A stretch of 41,939 nt of DNA from contig JAGXAC010000008.1 in the NCBI GenBank assembly GCA_019075925.1, forward strand, positions 1 to 41,939, given 5' to 3'. The position numbers were made by a program, and so were the translations under genes. The stretch is from Hyphomicrobiales bacterium (lineage in GTDB: Bacteria > Pseudomonadota > Alphaproteobacteria > Rhizobiales > Xanthobacteraceae). The notes under the pieces are model-generated. The model was given only the letters and a program-made list of their open reading frames with translations, was not told the origin of the DNA and made no database searches. Below, piece after piece: positions 8,032 through 15,472 of the stretch. The number at the start of each line of letters is the position of its first letter. Position 1 is the first letter of the stretch.

Positions 8032-10113
8032 TCAGGCCGCGTTGGCGGGTTCGACAAGGCCGCGTTTGCGCAACAGCGCATCCGGACTCGGCAGTCTTCC
8101 GCGGAAAGCATTATAGGCGTCGGCCGGATCGCGCGAGCCGCCGGCGGCGTAAATCGTATCGCGCAGCCGCCGGGCAGTTGCCGGATCGAATATGTCCCCG
8201 GTTTCCTTGAAAGCCTCGAACGCGTCGGCGTCGAGAACCTCCGACCACATATAGCTGTAATAGGCCGCCGCATATCCGCCGCCCGAAAAGACGTGGCCGA
8301 AGTGCGGTGGCCGGTGTCGCATGGCAATTTCATCAGGCATGTGGATGCGCGATAGCGTATTGGCCTCAAAGGCGCCCACGTCAATCGAACCGGGCGCAGC
8401 CAGCGAGTGGAAGTCGAGGTCGACATAAGCCGAGGCCAGGTATTCGACCGTAGCGAAGCCTTGGTTGAAGTTACGGGCCGCCAACAGGCGTTGCAGCAAA
8501 TCCTCCGGCATCGGCGCGCCAGTCTGATAATGACGGGCGAAGCGGCGCAAGACTTCGGGCTGTTCGAGCCAATGCTCGTAAAGTTGCGACGGCAACTCGA
8601 CGAAATCGGTAGCTACGCTGGTGCCCGAGATCTTCGGATAGGTGACCGAAGAGAGCAGGCCGTGCAGCGCATGGCCGAACTCGTGGAACAAGGTGTGCGC
8701 TTCGTCGAAGCCGAGCAGGGTCGGAGTTCCACCCACCGCTTTGCTGAAATTGCACACATTGACGATCAACGGCCGGATATTGCCGGCGAGCCTTTCTTGT
8801 TCGCGCAGCGAGGTCATCCAGGCGCCACTGCGTTTCGACGGGCGGGCAAAATAGTCGCCGAAGAACAGCCCAATGGCGCTGCCGTCCTCGGCGCTTACCT
8901 CCCAGGCCCGTACGTCGGGGTGCCAGACCGGGACATCGTGGCGCGGCGTAAACTGAAGACCGAATAGGCGCTGCGCGGTAAAAAACGCCGCTTCGATCAT
9001 CGCCTCCAGGCTGAGGTAGGGCTTGATGCTGGCTTCATCGACGTCGCAACGACGCTGGCGAAGCTTCTCCGCATAGTAGCGCCAGTCCCAGGGCGCGAGT
9101 GCGAAATTGCCGCCTTCCTCGGCGATGAGGCTTTGCATGGCGTCGCGGTCGTTCAGTGCCTTTTCTCGCGCGCGTTGCCAGACCGCATCGAGCAGAGCGC
9201 GTACAGCGGCCGGTGTCTTCGCCATGGAATCGTCGAGGCGGTAGTGGGCGAAGTCCGCGTAACCCAGAAGTCCGGCACGCTCGGCACGAAGCTTGACCAT
9301 CTCGGCGACAATCGTCTTGTTATCGGTCGCGCCGCCGCTGTCGCCGCGGGCGACGAAAGCCCGAAAGAGCCTCTCCCGCAGATCGCGACGCCGCGCGAAT
9401 TGCAGGAACGGCTCTGCGCTTGAGCGCGCTAGCGTGACGACATGGCCGTCGAGGCCGCGCTCCCTTGCGTCGGACTGCATCGCCTCGCGGGTGAAGCCGG
9501 GCAGGCCGGCAAGTTCGCTGTCGTCCGTCAGCGCCATGGTGAACGCCTGCTCGTCCGCCAGAACGTTCTGGCTAAACGTGGTGCCCAGTTGCGCCAGCCG
9601 TTCCACAATCTCGGCCAGCCGGCCTTTGCCGGCGGCATCAAGCCCAGCTCCAGCCCGGCGGAAGGTCGTGTGATAGCGTTCAAGTACACGTTTCTGTTCG
9701 GGGTCGAGGCCAAGCGTGTCGGCTTGCCGGCACAGCGCCTCGATGCGATCGAACAGAGCAGAGTTTGTATGAATTTTGTTCCAATGACTGGCGATCTGCG
9801 GGGCCACCGCCCGTTCGATTGCCAACAGAGCCTCGTTGCTGTGGGCGCCAACCAGCACATCGAATACCTGCTCGACGCGTGCCAGCATTCGCCCGCTCAG
9901 TTCCAGCGCGGCGATCGTGTTGGCGAAGTCGGGCGCCGCGGAACAGGCCGCAATCCCGGCAACCTCGGCATCGTGGTCCGCGAACGCTTTGGCGTAGGCC
10001 GGGCCGAAATGCTCCGGCTTGATCTGCGCGAAAGGCGGCACTTCGTCGGGGGTTGTCCAGGATCGCAAAAGCGGATTGTCGGAGATGGTTGGGTCGGCCA
10101 TAGGCAGGGACAT
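8032..10113 (-). CDS. M3 family oligopeptidase (oligopeptidase A / dipeptidyl carboxypeptidase-like)
   Basis: Cytosolic zinc metallopeptidase that degrades short peptides. From the ATG at 10113 the product is 693 residues, normal for PrlC/Dcp. The zinc motif HEFGH lies at about 477-481, with the third ligand expected in the following helix, and FSGGGYAAAYYSYMWSEVLDADAFEAF is the conserved C-terminal block that lines the peptide channel. The frame is open for another 70 codons upstream but that text is unlike the family, so the start is taken at 10113 or 10101 (MADPTISDNPLL). It heads a minus-strand group with the HpxW-like hydrolase three bases downstream. No signal peptide is seen. Confidence 0.93.
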   Translation of the reverse strand: MSLPMADPTISDNPLLRSWTTPDEVPPFAQIKPEHFGPAYAKAFADHDAEVAGIAACSAAPDFANTIAALELSGRMLARVEQVFDVLVGAHSNEALLAIERAVAPQIASHWNKIHTNSALFDRIEALCRQADTLGLDPEQKRVLERYHTTFRRAGAGLDAAGKGRLAEIVERLAQLGTTFSQNVLADEQAFTMALTDDSELAGLPGFTREAMQSDARERGLDGHVVTLARSSAEPFLQFARRRDLRERLFRAFVARGDSGGATDNKTIVAEMVKLRAERAGLLGYADFAHYRLDDSMAKTPAAVRALLDAVWQRAREKALNDRDAMQSLIAEEGGNFALAPWDWRYYAEKLRQRRCDVDEASIKPYLSLEAMIEAAFFTAQRLFGLQFTPRHDVPVWHPDVRAWEVSAEDGSAIGLFFGDYFARPSKRSGAWMTSLREQERLAGNIRPLIVNVCNFSKAVGGTPTLLGFDEAHTLFHEFGHALHGLLSSVTYPKISGTSVATDFVELPSQLYEHWLEQPEVLRRFARHYQTGAPMPEDLLQRLLAARNFNQGFATVEYLASAYVDLDFHSLAAPGSIDVGAFEANTLSRIHMPDEIAMRHRPPHFGHVFSGGGYAAAYYSYMWSEVLDADAFEAFKETGDIFDPATARRLRDTIYAAGGSRDPADAYNAFRGRLPSPDALLRKRGLVEPANAA

Positions 10114-10379
10114 GCACGATTTGATGCAAGGGTGATATATGCCATTCGGCTTGCGGGCCATAGTCTCAGGCACCGCCTCATTAAGAGAGACGCTGGTGCT
10201 GCTGGGTCGCTGCCGCGAGTGGGGGCTGGCTGCCCGCCGACCAAGCTCCTCTCCAGGGCCGAGACCGGCCGTATTCGTGGCGCACCGATCGAGGCCGGTT
10301 GCGTGCCGGCGAATGTCACCCACGATGCTGCGTGAGCGGCCTTGATCCCGCCGCGCGTTTCGGAGAAAGTGCCACCGCC

Positions 10380-10634
10380 ATGGACAAAACCACGCCTCCT
10401 CGTCAGCGCCGGATCGCCTGGCTGAACGTGCTGACCGTCGGCAGTGCCGCGATCCTGATCAGCGCCGAAGTGTTCGGCGCGGCTTTCGCCGGCAGCTGGG
10501 CGATTGCCACCCTCCTGTCGCTCGGCGCGTTCGGCGCGCGCATCCTCGACGTGCTGTTCGTGCTGTGCGGAATCTTCGTCATGGTGCAGTTCGTGCGTGG
10601 GGCGCGCCGCGTCGAGCCTTTCACGGTCGACTAA
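10380..10634 (+). CDS. Small two-helix membrane protein, unknown function
   Basis: An 84-residue predicted inner-membrane protein. A basic N-terminus (KTTPPRQRR) precedes a hydrophobic segment at about 15-36, and a second one covers about 40-70, ending in a basic tail (RGARRVE). The start is the ATG at 10380; a GGAGA stretch lies about 17 bases upstream, which is far for a ribosome-binding site. The gene is divergent from the M3 peptidase gene, with a 266-base spacer holding no other convincing gene. I do not recognise the family. The helix pattern and codon use argue that it is real. Confidence 0.55.
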   Translation: MDKTTPPRQRRIAWLNVLTVGSAAILISAEVFGAAFAGSWAIATLLSLGAFGARILDVLFVLCGIFVMVQFVRGARRVEPFTVD

Positions 10635-11111
10635 CGGCGTTCGCACAGTCGCGTCATTCACGGCCGACTTCGGGTTTTACGTTTTCTTAAAACTAAAAAG
10701 CTTGCACGCTGCGGCTAAATCGCTTATTTGCGATTTGCCTATTTCGCACGTGCCTGTGGCCGTGTGTCGGTCGGTGGGCATCCGGACAAGAGGCCGGACA
10801 GCCGCCTAAGGAAGAAAAACTTCTTCCTTGCACCCGCGACCGGCAGCCGGAGGCGAACCGGCAATGCCCGCTCTCAACGGGCTACGCGGCTTAAAGCAAC
10901 GACGGAAGGGCTTTTTTGGTTACTGCCGGCGTGAATGCCGGGGACACCGAAGAGGCTTGTCCATCTTTGCCAGCAGTGCGGAACGGGATTTCCCTCATCC
11001 GGACCAAGGCAGCAATCACGGCGATGCAAATGGCTCCGCACTTGCGGACCACGCATCGCAGGAGGTTCACCTCGGCGGCTACGCCGCCCGTCGGATAAGG
11101 AGTTAGCGGAA
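10635..11111 (+). promoter_or_regulatory. Long structured leader of the ornithine decarboxylase gene (candidate speF-type leader RNA)
   Basis: A 477-base non-coding stretch before the decarboxylase ATG. Hairpins visible in order are AAGGAAGAA/TTCTTCCTT (10808-10829), GCCCG/CGGGC (10866-10882), a weak stem AAAGC/GCTTT leading into a run of six T (10893-10916), CCGGC/GCCGG (10926-10941), a longer-range pairing of GCTTGTCC (10955-10962) with GGACCAAGGC (11001-11010), GAGGT/ACCTC (11062-11073) and GGCGGC/GCCGCC (11074-11088) just before the AAGGAG ribosome-binding site. Alphaproteobacterial ornithine decarboxylase genes are known to carry the conserved speF leader motif (Rfam), and position and size fit. 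I could not align it to the consensus. The mid-leader U-run could be an attenuator. Confidence 0.5.
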
Positions 11112-12242
11112 ATGACCGCACGTATCCGCGATTTTCTCAAGAAACGTACCGATGTCGGACCCTGCCTCGTGCTCGATCTCGACGTCGTCCGCGAGAACTA
11201 CCAGGCCTTCGCCAAGGCTCTGCCGGACACTACGGTGTACTATGCCGTGAAGGCCAATCCGGCGCCGGAAGTCCTGAAGCTCCTGGTGGGTTTGGGCTGC
11301 AATTTCGACGTGGCGTCGGTGCAGGAAACCCATGCCGCGCTGGCGGCCGGTGCAACGCCGGACCGCATCTCCTATGGCAACACCATTAAGAAAGAGAGCG
11401 AGATCGCGGCCGCCCACGCGCTCGGCGTGACGCTGTTCGCCATCGATTGCGAGGCGGAGGCTGAAAAGGTCGCCCGCGCCGCTCCGGGCAGCCGGGTGAT
11501 CTGCCGCATCGTTTGTGACGGTTCCGGCGCCGAGTGGCCGCTGTCGCGCAAATTCGGTTGCGAGCCGGTCTACGCGGCCGACATCCTGGAGTTCGCCCAT
11601 AAACAAGGCCTCGTCCCGTTTGGGGTGTCCTTCCATGTCGGCTCGCAGCAGCACAATGTCGAAGCTTGGGACCGGGCGCTCGCCTCGACGGCGGCGGTGT
11701 TCCGCGCCTGCGCCGAGCGTGGCATCAATCTGTCGATCGTCAATCTGGGCGGCGGCTTCCCGGCCAAATACATGCGCAAGACGCCGAAGCTTGAGTCCTA
11801 CGGCAAGGCGATCTTCCGGGCGCTGCGCAAGCACTTCGGCAACCATCTGCCGAACACCTTTGTCGAGCCGGGCCGCGGCCTGGTCGGCAATGCCGGCGTG
11901 ATCGAGGCCGAGGTGGTGCTGATCGCCAAGCGCTCGCCCGAGGACGAGCTGCGCTGGGTGTACCTCGACATCGGCAAGTTCCATGGGCTCGCCGAGACCA
12001 TCGGAGAATCCATCCGCTACCCGATCCGCACCGCCAAGGATCGTGACGAGACGGCTCCCTGCGTGGTCGCCGGGCCGACCTGCGACAGCGTCGACGTGTT
12101 GTACGAGAAGACGCCGTATCCGCTGCCGGTCTCGCTTGCGATCGGCGACAAGGTGCTGATCGAGGCGACCGGAGCCTATACCACGACCTATTCGTCGGTC
12201 GGCTTCAACGGCTATCCGCCGCTGCGGCAATACGTGATCTGA
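11112..12242 (+). CDS. odc: Ornithine decarboxylase, class III (alanine racemase fold) PLP enzyme
   Basis: Decarboxylates ornithine (possibly also lysine) to putrescine, the entry to polyamine synthesis; cytosolic homodimer. The 376-residue product carries the PLP lysine Lys48 in YYAVKANP, the phosphate-binding NLGGGFPAKY (211-220) and EPGRGLVGNAG, the active-site Cys324 in GPTCDSVDVLYE supplied across the dimer, and the C-terminal block GAYTTTYSSVGFNGYPPL. The start is the ATG at 11112, nine bases after AAGGAG; the open frame upstream is leader RNA. This is the short bacterial version of the eukaryote-like enzyme, not the 700-residue SpeC/SpeF fold. It is preceded by a structured leader and followed by a strong terminator, so it appears to be a single-gene transcript. 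Confidence 0.93.
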   Translation: MTARIRDFLKKRTDVGPCLVLDLDVVRENYQAFAKALPDTTVYYAVKANPAPEVLKLLVGLGCNFDVASVQETHAALAAGATPDRISYGNTIKKESEIAAAHALGVTLFAIDCEAEAEKVARAAPGSRVICRIVCDGSGAEWPLSRKFGCEPVYAADILEFAHKQGLVPFGVSFHVGSQQHNVEAWDRALASTAAVFRACAERGINLSIVNLGGGFPAKYMRKTPKLESYGKAIFRALRKHFGNHLPNTFVEPGRGLVGNAGVIEAEVVLIAKRSPEDELRWVYLDIGKFHGLAETIGESIRYPIRTAKDRDETAPCVVAGPTCDSVDVLYEKTPYPLPVSLAIGDKVLIEATGAYTTTYSSVGFNGYPPLRQYVI

Positions 12243-12260
12243 CGAACGCTGCAATCAACG

Positions 12261-12296
12261 AAAACCCCGGGCCTCAGGTCCGGGGTTTTTGTTTTT
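12261..12296 (+). terminator. Rho-independent terminator of the ornithine decarboxylase gene
   Basis: A stem formed by AAAACCCCGG and CCGGGGTTTT encloses a short loop and is followed by a T-rich run (TTTTTGTTTTT). It begins 18 bases after the decarboxylase stop. The A-rich left arm means it could also work for the convergent small gene at 12312-12590. Confidence 0.9.
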
Positions 12297-12311
12297 AAAA
12301 TTGCAGCGCGG

Positions 12312-12590
12312 CTATTTCGGTTGCACGCGCGGATCTCCGCCGGGAGTACCGGGCGGGCGGATCACGGGCGTGTCGCCGGTGTCGGGCGTGGGCGCCTTCA
12401 TCGCCGGGTCGACGTCGGGCGGACAGATCACGCCCTTAGTCTGATTGAGCTTCTCGCCGAGCGTCTGGTGCGATCGCTCTTGTCGCGTACAGCCGGTCGA
12501 GTCGGCAGCTTGGGCCGGAACTGACACCGCCCCTCCCAGCAGCACCACCGCAAATAACTTCGGCAAATATCCGGTTCGGCCGGTGTGCAT
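12312..12590 (-). CDS. Small secreted protein, unknown function
   Basis: A 92-residue protein with a signal peptide at about 1-27 (LPKLFAVVLLGGAVSVPAQAADS) and a 65-residue mature part with two Cys (TGCTRQ and GVICPPDVDP) and a Pro-rich, Gly-rich tail (DTGDTPVIRPPGTPGGDP). The start at 12590 is chosen because GGAG lies six bases upstream; the frame is open for 48 more codons but these run through a tandem repeat and look non-coding. It faces the ornithine decarboxylase gene tail to tail across the terminator. I believe similar small periplasmic proteins occur widely in Hyphomicrobiales, but I know no function. Confidence 0.75.
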   Translation of the reverse strand: MHTGRTGYLPKLFAVVLLGGAVSVPAQAADSTGCTRQERSHQTLGEKLNQTKGVICPPDVDPAMKAPTPDTGDTPVIRPPGTPGGDPRVQPK

Positions 12591-12692
12591 GGAGAACTCC
12601 GTTGCAAATTGATCTCTCCGGAAAACGGGGGGCTGGGGATCGGGGTTCCACCCCATCAAGTGGGCTTGAGAGGGTTCTTGGTTCCAAGCGGC

Positions 12693-12740
12693 GCCGGGGT
12701 TGGTTCTCACAGGAGTGCCGGGGTTGGTTCTCACAGGAGT
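12693..12740. repeat. Perfect 24-base tandem duplication
   Basis: Two identical 24-base units, 12693-12716 and 12717-12740, each beginning GCCGGGGTTGG and ending TCACAGGAGT, stand head to tail in the spacer between the small secreted protein gene and znuA. The right end lies 20 bases before the Zur-like operator. A shorter related stretch (GAGGGTTCTTGGTTCC) lies just to the left. Confidence 0.9.
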
Positions 12741-12757
12741 AATGACAGGCGGCTCTG

Positions 12758-12780
12758 ATATGTTATAATATTACAATATA
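12758..12780 (+). promoter_or_regulatory. Zur-like operator overlapping a TATAAT -10 element, upstream of znuA
   Basis: TGTTATAATATTACA at 12761-12775 is a 15-base near-perfect palindrome (two mismatched pairs around a centre at 12768). It resembles the Zur box consensus of Proteobacteria, ATGTTATA-N-TATAACAT. A consensus -10 hexamer TATAAT (12764-12769) lies inside it; no good -35 is visible. Zinc-loaded Zur bound here would cover the -10 and silence znuACB, whose first ATG is 54 bases further on. The zinc transporter immediately downstream supports the reading. Confidence 0.75.
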
Positions 12781-12829
12781 CTGATTTTTACCTTGTTGAT
12801 CTCATTGGGGAAAGCTGAGGCCGGTACAC

Positions 12830-13711
12830 ATGAAGGTCCTTTTGGCGCTCGCCGCCGCCTGTCTCGGCGTATTTACGGCGCTTCCGGCATCGCATGCGGC
12901 CAACGGCAAAATCGCGGTCGTAGCGGCGGAGAACTTTTACGGTGACGTGGCCCGGCAGGTCGGCGGCGAGCAAGTCGCCGTCACCAGCATCATGAGCAGT
13001 CCCGACCAGGACCCGCATCTGTTCGAAGTCTCGCCGACCGTCATCCGCCAGATCGCGGGCGCGCAGATCGTCGTGTACAACGGGGCCGACTACGATCCGT
13101 GGATGGCGAAGCTCATTGCCGCAACGCCAAAATCCGGCCGCCGCGCGATCGTTGCCGCCGAGCTGCTGCATCGACAGCCGGGCGACAATCCGCATCTTTG
13201 GTATGATCCGGCAACCATGCCCGCGGTCGCCGCCGCCGTCGCCGCGGCCTTGACCGCGGTCGATCCGGCACACGCCAATGACTATGCGGCCCGGCTCAAA
13301 ACCTTCCTCGCTTCGCTCGCTCCGCTCAACGATAGGATCGCCCGCATGCGTGGCAAGTATGCCGGCGTTCCGGTAACGGCCACCGAGCCGGTGTTCGGTT
13401 ATATGGCGGATGCGTTGAAGCTGAAGATGCGCAACGAGCGACTTCAGCTTGCCATCATGAATGATACCGAGCCGAGCATCCGCGACGTCGCCGCTTTCGA
13501 GCGCGACTTGAAACAGCGCCGCGTGCGGGTGCTGTTTTACAACAAGCAGGCATCCAACACGCTCGTGCGGCATCTGGTCGAGATCGCCCGCGCGTCGAGC
13601 GTTGCGGTGGTGGGCGTGACCGAGACCTGCCCGCCCGGCGTCACTTATCAAGAGTGGATGAAAAACGAACTCGACGCGACGGAGCGTGCGCTGCCAGGAC
13701 CGTCTTCATGA
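12830..13711 (+). CDS. znuA: Zinc ABC transporter, periplasmic substrate-binding protein
   Basis: A 293-residue cluster A-I (ZnuA/TroA-type) metal-binding protein that captures Zn(II) in the periplasm for ZnuBC. A signal peptide ends near residue 23 (PASHAANG). Metal-ligand candidates are His63 in DQDPHLFEVSP and His122 in DNPHLWYDP. The position of the third His of ZnuA is occupied by Glu186 in VTATEPVFGYM, and the usual acidic fourth-ligand segment reads VLFYNKQASN, so the site is atypical. The His-rich loop of E. coli ZnuA is missing. The stop overlaps the ATP-binding protein start as ATGA. The preceding Zur-like operator favours zinc over manganese. Confidence 0.88.
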   Translation: MKVLLALAAACLGVFTALPASHAANGKIAVVAAENFYGDVARQVGGEQVAVTSIMSSPDQDPHLFEVSPTVIRQIAGAQIVVYNGADYDPWMAKLIAATPKSGRRAIVAAELLHRQPGDNPHLWYDPATMPAVAAAVAAALTAVDPAHANDYAARLKTFLASLAPLNDRIARMRGKYAGVPVTATEPVFGYMADALKLKMRNERLQLAIMNDTEPSIRDVAAFERDLKQRRVRVLFYNKQASNTLVRHLVEIARASSVAVVGVTETCPPGVTYQEWMKNELDATERALPGPSS

Positions 13712-14529
13712 ATGCGATCGAGCTTGATCGCGCGACGATCAGTATCGGCGGGCACGACATTTTTCGCGACACCAGCTTCACGATCAAGTCGGGCGAGTTC
13801 ATCGGCGTGTTGGGCCCCAACGGTGCCGGTAAGACCACGTTGATGCGTGCTGTCCTCGGTCTGATCTGGCCAAGCGTCGGCGCCATCAAAGTATTCGGCC
13901 GCCCGCCGCAGCGTGGCGATCGGAACATCGGCTACTTGCCGCAGGTCCGCACCGTACTGCCGGACTTGCGAGTCCGCGGGCGCGATTTCATCGCCAGCTC
14001 GGTGCGCGGTGAGCGCTGGGGCTTGCCGTTCGCCACCGCCGCCGATCGTCTTGCGATCGATAAAACGCTGGCGGCGATAGGGGCGAGCCAACTCGGCGAG
14101 CGGCCGCTGTCCGAAATGTCTGGCGGCGAGCGTCAGCGCCTGTTGCTGGCGCAGGCGCTATTGGGCGAGCCGCAACTCCTGCTGCTCGACGAGCCGTTGA
14201 TCAGCCTCGATTATCGCTACCAGGAGGCCATCATCGAGCTGGTCCGCGGCTTCGCGCGCGAGCGCAATATCACGGTTTTGTTCAGCGCACACGAGCTCAA
14301 TCAGCTGATCGGCGCGCTCGATCGGGTCCTCTATCTCGGCAATGGCCGCGCCGCGCTCGGAACCGTCGATGAAGTCGTCAACGCGCCGGTCCTGTCACAG
14401 CTCTACGGCGCCGACATCAATGTGGTCCGCGCCGATGGGCAGATTTTTGTGCTCTCGCGCGGCCGCAGCGTCGAGCACGCCGAGCATGCGCACGATCACG
14501 GCCATCACGATCACGGCCACCATGCTTGA
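13708..14529 (+). CDS. znuC: Zinc ABC transporter, ATP-binding protein
   Basis: A 273-residue ABC ATPase that drives zinc import with the permease encoded next. Walker A is GPNGAGKTTL (about 37-46), the signature MSGGERQR (about 140-147) and Walker B LLLLDEPL (about 160-167), with a switch His in FSAHEL. The C-terminal 17 residues hold eight His interspersed with Asp, Glu and Gly (EHAEHAHDHGHHDHGHH), a probable metal-sensing or metal-handling tail. The start at 13708 overlaps the znuA stop by four bases; an in-frame open stretch upstream belongs to the znuA region. The 3' end overlaps the permease start by eight bases. Confidence 0.93.
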   Translation: MNAIELDRATISIGGHDIFRDTSFTIKSGEFIGVLGPNGAGKTTLMRAVLGLIWPSVGAIKVFGRPPQRGDRNIGYLPQVRTVLPDLRVRGRDFIASSVRGERWGLPFATAADRLAIDKTLAAIGASQLGERPLSEMSGGERQRLLLAQALLGEPQLLLLDEPLISLDYRYQEAIIELVRGFARERNITVLFSAHELNQLIGALDRVLYLGNGRAALGTVDEVVNAPVLSQLYGADINVVRADGQIFVLSRGRSVEHAEHAHDHGHHDHGHHA

Positions 14530-15319
14530 GTACGATTTCATGCGTCATGCGTTCGCCGCCGCCGGCATCGCCGCGGTCGTGTCCGGGCTGGTCGGGTATT
14601 TTCTGGTGTTGCGGGGACAGACTTTTGCCGGTCACGCCCTGGGGCATATCGGTTTCGCCGGCGCGACCGGCGCAGTGCTGTTCGGCATCGCCTCGATTTG
14701 GGGCCTGGTCGGATTCACGCTCGCTGCCGGCATCGGCATGGGATTTCTCGGCGAGCGGATCAGCGGCCGCGATGTCGCTACCGGCGTCGTGCTGTCGCTG
14801 GCGCTTGGGTTTGGGCTCTTGTTTCTGCACTATTACACGGCATTCGCCACACAGGTGACGGCGCTATTGTTCGGCAACGTGCTCGCGGTCGAAAGCTCGA
14901 CCGTTGCAACGCTGGCCGTCCTGGCGCTGATAACACTTGCCGGATTGGCCGCGATCATGCGGCCGCTTATCTTCACCACTTTGCAACCGGAATTGGCCGA
15001 AGCCAAAGGCGTACCGCTTCGTTTTGTCTCCACGGCCTTTCTCGCGATTGTCGCGTTGGCGGTTTCGGAAAGCGCGCAAATCGTCGGCATTCTTCTGGTT
15101 TTCGCGCTTATGGTTGGGCCGCCTGCGACGGCGCAGCGACTGGTGACCGGGTTGTGGCCTGGCATGGCGTTGTCGGCGGGGCTAGCGCTTGCCGAGGCTT
15201 GGTTCGGTATCGTCATCGCCTATCAGACCGACTGGCCGGTGAGCTTCTGTATCGCTGCGCTCAGCGCACTCGGATATTTTCTCAGCCGTGGCATCGTTGC
15301 GCCGCGGTCGAGGGACTGA
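14522..15319 (+). CDS. znuB: Zinc ABC transporter, permease
   Basis: A 265-residue ABC-3 family inner-membrane permease with about seven or eight hydrophobic segments. Recognisable blocks are FMRHAFAAAGIAAVVSGLVG near the N-terminus, HALGHIGFAGATGA, and SESAQIVGILLVFALMVGPPATA, the last forming the conserved region that contacts the ATPase. The start is the ATG at 14522, inside the final codons of znuC, giving tight coupling. The frame upstream of this is a shadow of znuC. It closes the znuACB operon; 153 bases of spacer separate it from the TRAP transporter. Confidence 0.92.
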   Translation: MLEYDFMRHAFAAAGIAAVVSGLVGYFLVLRGQTFAGHALGHIGFAGATGAVLFGIASIWGLVGFTLAAGIGMGFLGERISGRDVATGVVLSLALGFGLLFLHYYTAFATQVTALLFGNVLAVESSTVATLAVLALITLAGLAAIMRPLIFTTLQPELAEAKGVPLRFVSTAFLAIVALAVSESAQIVGILLVFALMVGPPATAQRLVTGLWPGMALSAGLALAEAWFGIVIAYQTDWPVSFCIAALSALGYFLSRGIVAPRSRD

Positions 15320-15472
15320 AAGGCGGAAAGCACCAAGCCGGTGTTGCTGCGCCGGGAAACGGATGACAGGCTCCGGGAGAAAGTGGACAATAGCCAACAA
15401 TAAGACAGCAGCGTGCGAGGCAACTCATTCCGCTTCCCGCGTCGGCCGTCAGCCATTCGTTGGGAGGAAACC

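Noticed and set aside
10114-10379. Possible small RNA such as SRP RNA, 6S or tmRNA in the spacer upstream of the M3 peptidase gene
   Set aside because: None of the conserved cores of these RNAs was found on either strand; GC-rich stems alone are not enough.
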